Shown here one piece after another: positions 17,220 through 27,181 of a stretch of DNA of 64,000 nt; the first letter of the stretch is position 1; the number at the start of each line of letters is the position of its first letter. The DNA comes from an uncultured Clostridia bacterium (GTDB taxonomy: Bacteria; Bacillota; Clostridia; Christensenellales; Borkfalkiaceae), in assembly GCA_934271265.1 (NCBI GenBank), contig CAKQRE010000005.1:1-64000 (forward strand), written 5' to 3'. The notes below the pieces were generated by a model. That model did not search any database and was not told the DNA's origin. It saw nothing but the letters and a program-made list of their open reading frames with translations. The position numbers and the translations under genes were made by a program.

Positions 17220-18271
17220 TCTTTTTCATGCAGGAATGCGAGGATAAGATCGGTTATAAGTTCCGCGACAAAGAGTTGTTGCGTCTATGCTTTACCCATT
17301 CGTCTTATTCGCACGAAAACGGCGGCGGAAAGAACAACGAGCGGCTCGAGTTTTTCGGCGATTCCGTGCTCGGCTTTGTCACGGCGGAATATCTGATGGC
17401 GAAATATCCCGGCGACGACGAAGGCAGGCTTACGGAATACAAGCAGAAACTCGTTTCGCGAAAACCGCTTGCCGAGGCGATCGAAAAGGCGGGGTTGGGC
17501 GAACACATCCTCTTCGGCGAAGGAGAGAGCCGGAACGGCGAAGAACACCACGAGGCGGCGAGGGAAAACCTGTTCGAGGCGATCGTGGCGGGTATTTATT
17601 ACGACGGCGGTCTGGAACAGGCGAAAAAGTTTATTTACGATAAGCTGTTTTCCCTTCACGAAAGCGAGCCTCGCGGAAAATCCCCGAAAAAGGGCGGCGC
17701 GCCGGACGATCCGAAAAGCCGTTTGCAGGAATACGTGCAGAAAAAGAAACTCGGCGAACTTTTTTACCGTGAAATTTCCCGTAGCGGCCCCGATCACGAG
17801 CCTGTGTTCGTGATCGCGGCGGAACTCGACGGAAAGAGGATCGGCGAAGGAAAAGGCAAAAGCAAATCGGAAGCGTCGCGCCAGGCGGCGGAAAACGCGC
17901 TTTCCGGTTTCGAAAGGAAGAGCGATCTTCCGGATCTAAAAGGGAAGAGCGATCTTCCGGAATCGCCCCCGTTCCGCAGCGTGAAAAAGAGCGGAAAACA
18001 GGAGACGGGAAAGCTCCGCGGCGAAGTCCCCGCGGACAAGCCCGCACCGAAAGGAAACGGGCGGAAGAACAAAGGACAGAACGAAACCCGATCCGCACGG
18101 GGCGGCAATGCCGCAGACAAAGCGGAACATTCAAAAAGACAAAACGGCGCGTCCGGGAGGAAAGAGGGAACGATTCCGGGCGGCGCTCGCGGAAATCGGG
18201 CGGAACGGCCCGCGGGGAGGAAAAGGGACCCGCGGCGGAAAGCCCGTAAGGAGTTAACAGGTGAATTTTAA
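17216..18271 (+). CDS. rnc: ribonuclease III with a long basic C-terminal tail
   Basis: A 351-residue double-strand RNA endonuclease for rRNA maturation and, with Cas9 and tracrRNA, crRNA processing in type II CRISPR. The RNase III domain carries N-E-R-L-E-F-F-G-D-S-V-L-G, with a second acidic site in E-N-L-F-E-A-I-V-A. The double-stranded-RNA binding domain spans about residues 160-230. The remaining 115 residues are unusual: low-complexity, rich in K, R, G and E, with K-S-D-L-P repeated in tandem. Typical bacterial RNase III is about 225-240 residues. ATG 17216 overlaps plsX; ATG 17228 is possible. It overlaps smc by 11 bases. Confidence 0.9.
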   Translation: MIFFMQECEDKIGYKFRDKELLRLCFTHSSYSHENGGGKNNERLEFFGDSVLGFVTAEYLMAKYPGDDEGRLTEYKQKLVSRKPLAEAIEKAGLGEHILFGEGESRNGEEHHEAARENLFEAIVAGIYYDGGLEQAKKFIYDKLFSLHESEPRGKSPKKGGAPDDPKSRLQEYVQKKKLGELFYREISRSGPDHEPVFVIAAELDGKRIGEGKGKSKSEASRQAAENALSGFERKSDLPDLKGKSDLPESPPFRSVKKSGKQETGKLRGEVPADKPAPKGNGRKNKGQNETRSARGGNAADKAEHSKRQNGASGRKEGTIPGGARGNRAERPAGRKRDPRRKARKELTGEF

Positions 18272-21200
18272 AAAGATAGAGCTGATCGGTTTTAAGTCTT
18301 TCGCCGACCGGCAGGAGATTCAATTCGAAAACGGCGTTACCTGTATCGTCGGTCCGAACGGATGCGGCAAGAGCAACGTTGCGGACGCGATCCGTTGGGT
18401 GCTCGGCGAACAGTCTGCGAAATCCCTTCGCGGAACGAGCATGCAGGACGTTATTTTCAACGGCACGCAGAACAGAAAATCCCTTTCTTACTGCGAAGTG
18501 TCTCTCACCTTCGACAATACGAACAAGATCTTCAAGGAGATCGACTATACCGAAGTCGTTTTCACGAGAAAATTGTATCGTTCGGGCGAGAGCGAGTATT
18601 TTATCAACAAAAAACCGGCGAGAAGAGGGGATATTATCGATCTGTTGCACGAATGCGGCGTCAGCAAAGAAGGATATACCATCATCGGACAGGGCAAGGT
18701 CGCGGAGATCCTGAACAGTAAGCCGGAAGACAGAAGAAGCATTTTCGAAGAGGCGGTAGGCATCGCGAAAACGAAGGCGAAGAGACTGGAAACGGAACGT
18801 AAACTCGATCGTACGAGAGACAACGTTACCCGTATCGTGGACATCACGACGGAGCTTGAACGCCAGCTCGAACCGCTGGAAAAACAGGCGGAAAAGGCGA
18901 GAGCGCACCGCGCCCTTTCCGAAGAACTGAAATATCACGAAGTCAACGCGTATCTTTATAAATATGATAACGCCGCCGCGATCAAATCGGGCATCAGCGC
19001 GAGAATGCAGAGCTATGCCGACGAAGCCGAGGTGAAGAGCATCGCGCTTCAGGAAGCGATCCGCAGTTATAACGATCACCTCGGGGAGATTTCTTCCGCC
19101 GACGAATACATTCGTCAGCTGAACGAGGAACTGCGCGAAAGAGCGGTCGCCGCGGAAAGGCAGTCCGGTACGGCGCGCGTTTACGGCGAAAAGATCAACG
19201 CCCTTCGCTCGGAGATCCGCCGTCTCGAAAAGGAGATCGAAAACGCCAAGGCGGAAGGGAATAAGATCTCCGATAAGATCGCAGGCAAAAAAGCGCACAC
19301 GGAGGCTGTTCAGGCTGAGATCGCGGAGAAAGAAAAACGCGCTGCGGAACTGAACGCCGAGCTTGCCGAAGTCGCCGCCGCGATCGCAGAAGGCAACAGA
19401 ATGGCGCAGTCCGCACAGCAAGCCGTTCTTCATTCGGTGGAATCTCTCGCCGACCTCAAGCAGAATATCGGCGCTCTTTCTTCCGAAAAGAACGTCATTT
19501 CGGCGCAGCAGCAGGAAACGGTGGAAAGAGTTCAGGCTCTTAACGATAAGCTCGACGGGCTTGTCAGAGACAACGCCGTCAACAACGTGGAATTGCAGAA
19601 GCTCGAAAAGTCCGCGCAGAAGGCGAAGGACGATATCCGGGACATGGAAAGCGACGTCGCTTCCACGCAGTCCTTCATTGCGGATATCACCGCGAAGATC
19701 TATTCGATCAACAGCGAGATCGCCGCGCTCGAGGCGAACGGCAGGGTTTACGCCAACTTAAAAGATAATTACGACGGTTATCAGTTCGCCGTGAAAAAAC
19801 TGATGCAGGCGACGAAGGAATCGCGCGACGTCGCGTCCCGCGTGAAGGGCGTCGTTGCGAATATCATCAAAACGGACGCCAAGTACGACGTGGCGATCGA
19901 AACCTGCCTCGGCGGCGCGGTACAGAACGTCGTGACCGCCTCGCAGGACGACGCGAAGTACCTGATCCAGTTCCTGAAGAGAACGGAGTCCGGAAGAGTG
20001 ACGTTCTTACCCGTCGAGTCGATGAAACCGCGTTACGAAACTTCGGAAACAAAGAGCGCCCTGCGGGAACGCGGCGCGCTCGGGCTTGCAAACGAGCTTG
20101 TTTCCTATGATAAGTATTACGAAAAAGTGGTTCGTTTCCTTCTCGGAAATACGCTGATCGTAGACAATATCGATAACGCCGTCTCCATTGCGAGAAAGTA
20201 TCAGAACGCTTTTAAGATCGTAACGCTCGACGGAGATCTCCTCGCTTCCAGCGGTTCGATGACGGGCGGTTCGAGAAAACAGAACACTTCCAATCTTCTC
20301 GCGATGGACAGAAGGGTCGCGGAGATCGAAGAACAGCTCAAGGCGAGAAAGAGCGAACTTTCCCGTCTGTCTTCCAAGAAAGCGCAGCTCGAAAAGCAGA
20401 TCGCGGGGCAGAGGGACGAACTCGATCGCCTGAACACCTTCCTGCAGGACGTCCGTCAGCAGACGGTCGCCATGCGCGAAAAGATCGCCGCGACGGAAGG
20501 GAAGATCGCGGATACGACGAAAGAGATCGAAGGATATCGCGATTCCATCGCCCTTATCAACACTCGTCTTACCGAGATCAACAAGGAATATTCTTCCATC
20601 GAACTCGGCAACGAGGAACTCGACCGCAAACGCCGCGACGCTTCGTTCGACGCCGAAAAACATCAGTCCGTCTTTGCGGAATACACGAAGAGAAGAGACG
20701 ATCTTATCGACGAGAACACCGGGCTTCAGGCGAGCCTTTCCTATCTCCGTTCGCAGATCAGGGCGGACGAGGAAGAGATCGCGAGAATGGAGGAGAGATC
20801 GAACGAACTGCTGAAGCAGATCGAAGAAAACAAACAGTCTATCACCCGCAACAACAACGCGCTCGGAAATCTCCTTGCGGACGTCGAGAAAGTCGCTCTT
20901 TCCGACAGCGAAAAGGAATACCTCAACAGCCTGCGCGAGAAGATCGCCGCCTTCGAACAGAGAAAGAAAACGCTGAACGAACAGGTTCAGCAGGACAATA
21001 TGCTCCGCGGCAACCTGCAGGCGGAGATCACGAAGCTCAACGAAAAGAAATACGGCGAGGAAGTCGCTCTTTCCAAAGTCGATACCGAGCTCGAATACAT
21101 GCGCCAGAAGGTGTGGGAAGATTATCAGATCACCTACGAGAACGCGGCGTCTTTGAAAGACGGGAATTACGATATCACGGTAAGCAATCAGGAGATCAAC

Positions 21201-21848
21201 CGCATCCGCAAAAAGATCGCGTCTCTCGGAGCGATCAACCCGAACGCGATCGACGATTTCAACGTTCTGAACGACCGTTATCAGGAAATGGCGGGGCAGA
21301 GAGACGATCTTTTGAAGGCGGAGCAGGATCTGAAAGCGGTCATCGCGCAGCTGACCGATGAGATGAGCACCACTTTTGCAAAGGGTTTTGCCGCCATTCG
21401 CGCAAACTTCACCCGTATTTTCAAAGAATTATTCGGCGGCGGTACCGCCGATCTGATCCTGGAGAAAGGCTTTACGGAGGATCCGCTCGAACAGGGCATC
21501 GAGATCGTCGCAGAGCCGCCGGGGAAGAAATTGCAGAAGATCTCTCTGCTTTCGGGCGGCGAGATGGCGCTCACCGCGATCGCCATTCTGTTCGCTATCT
21601 TGAAACTTCGTCCGATGCCGTTCGTTGTTCTCGACGAGATCGAAGCCGCGCTGGACGATGCGAACGTGGAGAGATTCGCGCAGTATCTCAAACATTTCTC
21701 CGACGATACGCAGTTCATCGTTATCACCCACAAGAAGGTCACGATGGAACGCGCGGACGCGCTTTTCGGCGTGACCATGCAGGAAAAGGGCGTTTCCAAG
21801 ATCGTTTCCGTCAAGATTGCCGACGCCGTGGAATCGATCGGCGCGTAA
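18261..21848 (+). CDS. smc: chromosome segregation ATPase SMC
   Basis: An 1195-residue SMC protein, full length. The N-terminal head has Walker A G-P-N-G-C-G-K-S-N and R-W-V-L-G-E-Q-S-A-K-S-L-R-G. Two long coiled coils flank a hinge at about residues 500-680. The C-terminal head has the signature L-S-G-G-E-M-A-L-T and Walker B V-V-L-D-E-I-E-A-A-L-D-D. It forms the condensin complex with ScpA and ScpB, neither of which is in the window. The start is GTG 18261 with AAGGAG 7 bases before it, inside the end of rnc. Confidence 0.95.
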   Translation: MNFKKIELIGFKSFADRQEIQFENGVTCIVGPNGCGKSNVADAIRWVLGEQSAKSLRGTSMQDVIFNGTQNRKSLSYCEVSLTFDNTNKIFKEIDYTEVVFTRKLYRSGESEYFINKKPARRGDIIDLLHECGVSKEGYTIIGQGKVAEILNSKPEDRRSIFEEAVGIAKTKAKRLETERKLDRTRDNVTRIVDITTELERQLEPLEKQAEKARAHRALSEELKYHEVNAYLYKYDNAAAIKSGISARMQSYADEAEVKSIALQEAIRSYNDHLGEISSADEYIRQLNEELRERAVAAERQSGTARVYGEKINALRSEIRRLEKEIENAKAEGNKISDKIAGKKAHTEAVQAEIAEKEKRAAELNAELAEVAAAIAEGNRMAQSAQQAVLHSVESLADLKQNIGALSSEKNVISAQQQETVERVQALNDKLDGLVRDNAVNNVELQKLEKSAQKAKDDIRDMESDVASTQSFIADITAKIYSINSEIAALEANGRVYANLKDNYDGYQFAVKKLMQATKESRDVASRVKGVVANIIKTDAKYDVAIETCLGGAVQNVVTASQDDAKYLIQFLKRTESGRVTFLPVESMKPRYETSETKSALRERGALGLANELVSYDKYYEKVVRFLLGNTLIVDNIDNAVSIARKYQNAFKIVTLDGDLLASSGSMTGGSRKQNTSNLLAMDRRVAEIEEQLKARKSELSRLSSKKAQLEKQIAGQRDELDRLNTFLQDVRQQTVAMREKIAATEGKIADTTKEIEGYRDSIALINTRLTEINKEYSSIELGNEELDRKRRDASFDAEKHQSVFAEYTKRRDDLIDENTGLQASLSYLRSQIRADEEEIARMEERSNELLKQIEENKQSITRNNNALGNLLADVEKVALSDSEKEYLNSLREKIAAFEQRKKTLNEQVQQDNMLRGNLQAEITKLNEKKYGEEVALSKVDTELEYMRQKVWEDYQITYENAASLKDGNYDITVSNQEINRIRKKIASLGAINPNAIDDFNVLNDRYQEMAGQRDDLLKAEQDLKAVIAQLTDEMSTTFAKGFAAIRANFTRIFKELFGGGTADLILEKGFTEDPLEQGIEIVAEPPGKKLQKISLLSGGEMALTAIAILFAILKLRPMPFVVLDEIEAALDDANVERFAQYLKHFSDDTQFIVITHKKVTMERADALFGVTMQEKGVSKIVSVKIADAVESIGA

Positions 21849-21869
21849 CCGAGGAATACAGGAGCAAAA

Positions 21870-22769
21870 ATGGGTTTTTTCAATAAGATTTTTTCCGCGT
21901 TGAAGAAAACGAAAGACAGTTTTTCCGAAAAAATGCGGCAGCTTTTTGCCCGCGATAAGATCGGCGAAGATTTTTACGAGGATCTCGAAGATATTCTCAT
22001 TACGTCGGACATTTCCGTTACGACGGCAGAGGAGATCGTGGAGAACCTGCGCGACCGCATGATCGAAGAGAAGGCGAAAGACAAAGATTACGTCGTGGAA
22101 GAGCTGAAAGGCGCGATCCGCGATTGCCTTGACATGGCGGAGGATCTCGAGATCGAAACGCCCGCCGTGATCATGGTGATCGGCGTGAACGGCGTGGGCA
22201 AAACCACGTCGATCGGCAAACTCGCCAATTATTTCGCGCAGAACGGAAAAACGGTTACGATCGCCGCGGGAGATACATTCCGCGCGGCTGCCGCCGACCA
22301 GCTCGAAGTGTGGGCGGACAGGGCGAAAGTCCGTATCGTTCGTTCGGACGAAGGCAGCGATCCTTCCTCCGTCGTATTCGACGCTCTTTCTTCCGTCAAA
22401 GCGAAGAAAACGGACGTTCTTATCATCGATACCGCAGGGCGGCTTCACACAAAAGCAAACCTGATGGAAGAATTGAAGAAGATGTCACGCGTGGTCGCGA
22501 GAGAATATCCGGAAGCCAATTTCTATAAGCTGATCGCTCTCGACGCGACGACGGGGCAGAACGCCCTTTCGCAGGTGGAGGTGTTCAACGAAGCCGTCGG
22601 CATCGACGGGATCATTCTCACCAAGCTCGACGGAACCGCGAAAGGGGGATTCGTCGTGTCTCTCTGTAACGAGTTACAGGTACCCGTAGCCTTTGTGGGA
22701 ACGGGCGAAAAGAAAGAGGATATCGAACCGTTCGACAAGGAATCGTTTATCGAAGGTATTTTCGGCTGA
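21870..22769 (+). CDS. ftsY: signal recognition particle receptor FtsY
   Basis: A 299-residue SRP GTPase with the N and G domains and almost no acidic A domain. G-V-N-G-V-G-K-T-T is the P loop, D-T-A-G-R-L-H-T-K the G3 region, and T-K-L-D-G-T-A-K-G-G the G4 region. It receives ribosome-SRP complexes at the membrane. It lies 21 bases after smc, an arrangement common in Bacillota. Confidence 0.94.
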   Translation: MGFFNKIFSALKKTKDSFSEKMRQLFARDKIGEDFYEDLEDILITSDISVTTAEEIVENLRDRMIEEKAKDKDYVVEELKGAIRDCLDMAEDLEIETPAVIMVIGVNGVGKTTSIGKLANYFAQNGKTVTIAAGDTFRAAAADQLEVWADRAKVRIVRSDEGSDPSSVVFDALSSVKAKKTDVLIIDTAGRLHTKANLMEELKKMSRVVAREYPEANFYKLIALDATTGQNALSQVEVFNEAVGIDGIILTKLDGTAKGGFVVSLCNELQVPVAFVGTGEKKEDIEPFDKESFIEGIFG

Positions 22770-22805
22770 CGTATTTTCCCGGCATGCCGGGCAAGAATAA
22801 AAAGG

Positions 22806-22853
22806 AAACACCCCTCGGAAAGCTTTTTTCAAAGTTTTCCGAGGGGTGTTTTA
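22806..22853. terminator. bidirectional terminator between ftsY and gltX
   Basis: AACACCCCTCGGAAA (22806-22820) pairs with TTTCCGAGGGGTGTT, followed by TTATTTT on the plus strand and by TTT on the minus strand. The two genes converge here. Confidence 0.85.
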
Positions 22854-22868
22854 TTTTGTCTGTCCGGT

Positions 22869-24314
22869 TCAGGCGCGATTTAAAAGAGCGAGGGAATGAT
22901 CGATCCTGCGGATCGTTTCTTCTTTTCCGAGCAGAGAAACCATTTCCGTCGCTCCGCCGGGCGTAACGCCCTGTCCCGTAACGGCAATGCGAAGCACCCA
23001 GAAAATCGCTCCGCTTTTCACGCCGAAATCGGCGGCTTTAGCGGAAAGTCCGGCAAAGAGAGCGTCGTTCCCGTAATCGTCGACGGAAAGAAGATACTCT
23101 TTGATCTGCGGCAGAAGGGTTTTCGCGACTTCCGCGTTTGTCTTGTTTTTCTTATTGTCGAAAAGAGAAAGGTCGTAATCTTTCAGCTCGGCCAGCCAAT
23201 CGATTTTCTCGGGGATCTCGCCGAGGGTCTCCACACGCTGCTGCAAAAGAGCGGCGATCCTCTTTAAATCGAATTTTCCGTTGACTGCCGATTTCCGCAG
23301 GAACGGGAGAGCGGCTTCGTAAAACTCTTCCGGGGTCATGGCGCGGATGTATTCGCCGTTCAGCCAGCGCAGTTTCGCTTCGTCGAAAATGGATTGCGAT
23401 TTGGAAATTCCGTCGAGGGAGAACAGACGGATCATATCCTGCATGTCCATTTTTTCAACGTTTTCTTTCGGGCTCCATCCGAGCAGGGCAACGTAGTTGA
23501 TGATCGCTTCTTTCAGGTACCCTTTGTTGACGAAATCGTCGAAATTCGCGTCGCCGTAACGTTTGGAAAGTTTGCGCGTCGCGTCCTTCATGATGGGCGG
23601 CAGGTGAATGTAGACGGGGCGTTTCCAGCCGAAAGCGTCGTACATCAGGTTGTATTTCGGAGTGGAGGAGAGATATTCCGTTCCGCGGATCACGTGCGTG
23701 ATGCCCATCAGGTGATCGTCCACCACGTTGGCGAAGTTATAGGTCGGCATACCGTCGCTCTTGATCAGAATGTTGTCTTCCAGTTCGCTGTAATCGATGT
23801 TGATCGTACCGTAGATCAGATCTTCGTACGTGCTCGTTCCCTCCGTCGGGATATTCTGGCGGATGACGTACGGCTCGCCTGCGGCGATCCTTCTTTCGAC
23901 TTCCTCTTTTGGAAGGTGCAGGCAGTGTTTGTCATACTTGCGGTTGCCGTTGGCGTCCGTAAGGCTTTCGAGCCTTTCCTTCGAGCAGAAGCAGTAATAT
24001 GCGCCGCCGAGGTCGATCAGCTTTTTCGCATATTCCGCATAGATCGCCTTTCTTTCGCTCTGCACGTAAGGTCCGTAATCGCCGCCGATGTCCGGACCTT
24101 CGTCGTAATACAGCCCGGATCCTTTCAGAGAATCGTAAATAACCTGAACGGCTCCTTCCACATATCTCTGCTGATCGGTATCCTCGATACGCAGGATGAA
24201 TTTTCCGTTGTGCGATTTCGCGTAGAGATACGCATAAAGCGCGGTGCGCAGACCGCCGAGATGCATGAAGCCCGTCGGGCTCGGCGCAAATCTTGTTCTG
24301 ACCGTTTCTTCCAT
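22869..24314 (-). CDS. gltX: glutamyl-tRNA synthetase
   Basis: A 481-residue class I synthetase. The HIGH-like motif is A-P-S-P-T-G-F-M-H-L-G-G-L-R near the N-terminus, and the KMSKS-like motif is R-K-L-S-K-R. C-terminal helical anticodon-binding domains follow. A C-x-C ... C-L-H cluster near residue 107-131 may bind zinc, as in some GluRS. It charges tRNA-Glu and, in lineages lacking GlnRS, also tRNA-Gln for amidation. AAGGAG lies 7 bases before the ATG. Confidence 0.92.
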   Translation of the reverse strand: MEETVRTRFAPSPTGFMHLGGLRTALYAYLYAKSHNGKFILRIEDTDQQRYVEGAVQVIYDSLKGSGLYYDEGPDIGGDYGPYVQSERKAIYAEYAKKLIDLGGAYYCFCSKERLESLTDANGNRKYDKHCLHLPKEEVERRIAAGEPYVIRQNIPTEGTSTYEDLIYGTINIDYSELEDNILIKSDGMPTYNFANVVDDHLMGITHVIRGTEYLSSTPKYNLMYDAFGWKRPVYIHLPPIMKDATRKLSKRYGDANFDDFVNKGYLKEAIINYVALLGWSPKENVEKMDMQDMIRLFSLDGISKSQSIFDEAKLRWLNGEYIRAMTPEEFYEAALPFLRKSAVNGKFDLKRIAALLQQRVETLGEIPEKIDWLAELKDYDLSLFDNKKNKTNAEVAKTLLPQIKEYLLSVDDYGNDALFAGLSAKAADFGVKSGAIFWVLRIAVTGQGVTPGGATEMVSLLGKEETIRRIDHSLALLNRA

Positions 24315-24346
24315 ATAATGCTCCTTATAGGTATGTAATAATGCTT

Positions 24347-24364
24347 GTTTATCGCCTTATAGGC
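24347..24364 (+). repeat. short dispersed motif
   Basis: GTTTATCGCCTTATAGGC, between radC and gltX. Confidence 0.55.
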
Positions 24365-24400
24365 TTGTTTTGTGTCGATTGTAACGTTGCGGCGGCAAAT

Positions 24401-25138
24401 TTAAATATCCGTCGATTCGTAAAATGCCTTCTGAACGGACTTTTCTATCTTTTCCAGCATGCCTTCGTAAAAGAAACTGTAGGCGGAATCGTCGCTTACG
24501 ATGATGTGATCGAAAAGCCTTACCCCCGTGAATCGAAGCAGAGCGAAGATCCTGCGGGTGGTAGCGATATCCGAATCCGAGGGCGACGGGTTGCCGGACG
24601 GGTGATTGTGCGTGATGACCACGCCCGCCGGTTTTAGTGCGGAAATGGACGAGGTGAGATCCTTCATATCGAAAAGGACGCGCCGCGAGTTATCCGAAGT
24701 GAACCTGCGCTGTGCGATGATGTTCCGTTTCGAATCGAGAAAGAAAACGACGAAAAACTCCTGCCGCGCGCTTTTGTAAAAGGAGATCAGATATTCGCGC
24801 ACCGAATGATAACTGTAAACGCCGGGCGTTTTCGTTCTTTCCTGTTCGATGCGGTCGGCGATCTTACCGACGCATACGAGAAAATCGGCGGTATTTTTAC
24901 CGACGCCTTCCACGCCGAGCAGTTCTTCTTCGGTTGCGTGGAGCACGTTGTCGAGCGTGCCGAACCTATCCACGAGGATATGCGCGAGCGGATTTACGTT
25001 CTTTCGCGGGATCGCGTAAAAGAGAAGGATTTCAAGCAGTTCGTGTCGGGAAAGAGAGTCGGCATTGTTCGCCAGGCGATTTTTCATGCGCTGTCTGTGA
25101 TCTTCGTGCAATTTCGGCGATTTTTGCTCGTCCCCCAT
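24401..25138 (-). CDS. radC: RadC family protein (JAB/MPN metalloprotease fold)
   Basis: About 245 residues. The N-terminal helix-hairpin-helix part (R-H-E-L-L-E-I-L-L-F-Y) precedes the JAMM motif: E at the start of the domain, then H-N-H-P-S-G-N-P-S-P-S-D-S-D. Metal-binding residues are complete. The exact function of RadC is unresolved; the old link to recombination is disputed. I chose ATG 25138, with AGGAGG 6 bases ahead, over an in-frame TTG at 25153 whose codons overlap that ribosome binding site. Confidence 0.88.
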   Translation of the reverse strand: MGDEQKSPKLHEDHRQRMKNRLANNADSLSRHELLEILLFYAIPRKNVNPLAHILVDRFGTLDNVLHATEEELLGVEGVGKNTADFLVCVGKIADRIEQERTKTPGVYSYHSVREYLISFYKSARQEFFVVFFLDSKRNIIAQRRFTSDNSRRVLFDMKDLTSSISALKPAGVVITHNHPSGNPSPSDSDIATTRRIFALLRFTGVRLFDHIIVSDDSAYSFFYEGMLEKIEKSVQKAFYESTDI

Positions 25139-25245
25139 AAATTTCCTCCTCAAAATAAAAAAACGTCCTTAAAATATTTTACCATAAAATAAAAAAAGAG
25201 TATAATAAAATAAACGGGTATTTTAAAATTTTCAGGAGAAGTTTT

Positions 25246-26532
25246 ATGGAAATCGAAAAAAAGGACCTTGCCTTGTTCTCCGCAATGAAGGAGAATCTGA
25301 AAAAACTGATCGGGATCCCCTCGGTCAAGAGCGAACCGGTCGGGAACGCTCCCTTCGGCGAATCGGTGAAAGAAGCTCTTTTGTTCACCCTTTCCCTGGC
25401 GGAGGAACTCGGCTTTCACACCGTGAACTACGATAACTATATCGGCGAAGCCGTTTACGGCGACGGCGAGGACGAAATGGCGATCCTCTGCCATCTCGAC
25501 GTGGTGCCGGTCGGGAAACTGTCCGACTGGAAATATCCCCCTTTCTCCGCAACGGAGGCAGACGGAAAAATCTACGGTCGCGGCGCGACGGACGACAAGG
25601 GACCCGCGATCGTGTGCCTGTACTGTATGAAGGCTTTGAAAGACGAAGGGTATCTTCCGGGAAAGAAGATCAAGTTGATTTTCGGCTGCGACGAAGAATC
25701 GGGCTGGGGTTGTATCGAACATTATAAGAAGGTGGCGAAAATGCCTGATTTCGGTTTTTCGCCCGACGCCGATTTCCCTGTGCTGTATGCCGAAAAAGGC
25801 ATTCTCCACGTGAAATTCTTCTTTGACGCCGAACCGGGGCTGAAAGAGCTGAAAGGAGGAGAGCGCGTGAACGTCGTTTGCGACAGATGCGTCTCGATAA
25901 GCCCTTTAAACGATAATTTTGCGTCGAACGAAAGGGTGAAAAAAGAAGGGGACGAACTTGTTTCTTACGGTATTTCCGCACACGGTTCCATGCCGGAAAA
26001 AGGGAAAAATGCGATCTTGCCGATGATAGAGCTGCTTGCGGAAAACGGACTTGCCGACAAGAGGATCGCCGAAACTTTGTTTTACGACTGTTACGGGCTG
26101 AAGGAACTGGAAGACGAGACGGGAAAACTTACGATGAGCCCGGACGTGATCGACCTGAAAAACGGTAAGATCGAGATTTCCGTGGATATCCGCTATCCTT
26201 CCACCGTGCCGTTTGAAAAGGTAAAGGAAAAGATCGATCGCATCGCTCCTTATGAGATCCTGTCTCACCAGCTGCCGTTATTCAACGATAAAAATTCCTT
26301 CCTCGTGCAGACCCTTCTGAAGATCTATAACGACGCCATGGGAACGAATATGCAGCCGATGGCGATCGGAGGAGGAACGTATGCCCGCGCCCTGAAGGAG
26401 GGAACGGCTTTCGGCCCCGAAATGCCGGGCGAAGAATCTACGGTGCACCAGCCGAACGAATACGTTTCGGTAGAGAATCTGAAATTGCAATGGATCATGT
26501 ATAAAAAAGCCATCCGCAAACTGTCCGAGTGA
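25246..26532 (+). CDS. M20-family dipeptidase, PepV/Sapep type
   Basis: A 428-residue metallopeptidase. The first zinc ligand is in C-H-L-D-V-V-P-V-G, the bridging aspartate in Y-G-R-G-A-T-D-D-K-G-P, and the catalytic glutamate pair in G-C-D-E-E-S-G-W-G. The last histidine is in E-S-T-V-H-Q-P-N-E. A lid domain lies in the middle. Such enzymes cleave dipeptides in the cytoplasm using Zn or Mn. AGGAG precedes the ATG by 6 bases. Confidence 0.88.
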   Translation: MEIEKKDLALFSAMKENLKKLIGIPSVKSEPVGNAPFGESVKEALLFTLSLAEELGFHTVNYDNYIGEAVYGDGEDEMAILCHLDVVPVGKLSDWKYPPFSATEADGKIYGRGATDDKGPAIVCLYCMKALKDEGYLPGKKIKLIFGCDEESGWGCIEHYKKVAKMPDFGFSPDADFPVLYAEKGILHVKFFFDAEPGLKELKGGERVNVVCDRCVSISPLNDNFASNERVKKEGDELVSYGISAHGSMPEKGKNAILPMIELLAENGLADKRIAETLFYDCYGLKELEDETGKLTMSPDVIDLKNGKIEISVDIRYPSTVPFEKVKEKIDRIAPYEILSHQLPLFNDKNSFLVQTLLKIYNDAMGTNMQPMAIGGGTYARALKEGTAFGPEMPGEESTVHQPNEYVSVENLKLQWIMYKKAIRKLSE

Positions 26533-26572
26533 TCGGGCGGCTTGCGGAAGAGAGTCCGGAGGGGGAGTGATT

Positions 26573-27079
26573 ATGACGGAAAACGGGTTGCCGCTTTTTT
26601 TAAAAAACGAAACGTGCGCCGTTACGGGACACCGGATCCTGTCCGCCGATTTCGACGAAAACGAACTGTACCGGACGCTGAAGGGAATTTCGGAAGAGGG
26701 ATTCCGTTGTTTTCTTGTCGGAATGGCGATCGGATTCGATACGGCGTGTTTCCGCGCGCTGTTAAAGGTAAAAAAGGAAGATCCCGCCGTGAAGATCGCG
26801 GCGGTCATTCCCTGCGTCGGACAGGATGCTTTCTTTCGTGAAAAAGACAGGGAGACGTATCGTTCTCTTATCGGGCTTGCCGACTATAAGGCGGTGCTCG
26901 AGGACGAGTATCGGGAAGGATGTATGCTGAAACGGAATGATTTTCTGCTTGCGAACAGCTCTCTTCTTCTCGCATACCTCCGCACGAAACGCGGAGGAAC
27001 GTGGTATACGGTGAGAAAAGCGCAGTCTCTCGGTATTCCGGTGCGGTATTTCCCCGAAGATAGTTTGCGTGAGACGTAA
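26573..27079 (+). CDS. DUF1273/SLOG-family protein
   Basis: A 168-residue protein beginning after GGAGGGGGA. The N-terminal C-A-V-T-G-H-R and the F-L-V-G-M-A-I-G-F-D-T-A block match the YpsA-like SLOG fold, and a late L-K-R-N-D-F-L-L-A-N-S-S-L-L-L-A-Y segment fits the family end. It is assumed to sense a nucleotide-like ligand. GTG 26567 is an in-frame alternative start but overlaps the ribosome binding site. It is a distant relative of the protein at 11152. Confidence 0.7.
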   Translation: MTENGLPLFLKNETCAVTGHRILSADFDENELYRTLKGISEEGFRCFLVGMAIGFDTACFRALLKVKKEDPAVKIAAVIPCVGQDAFFREKDRETYRSLIGLADYKAVLEDEYREGCMLKRNDFLLANSSLLLAYLRTKRGGTWYTVRKAQSLGIPVRYFPEDSLRET

Positions 27080-27181
27080 GGCGGCGGGGTATTTTTCAGA
27101 AAATAAGCCGGTTGTTTCACAGGGCTCTATCCGCTTTGCGCGGAAATCGGTATGAGAGATAATAGGACGGAGGTAGATAAA

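Noticed and set aside
17631..19433. 600-residue minus-strand open frame opposite rnc and smc
   Set aside because: Shadow frame; the plus-strand genes carry all family motifs.
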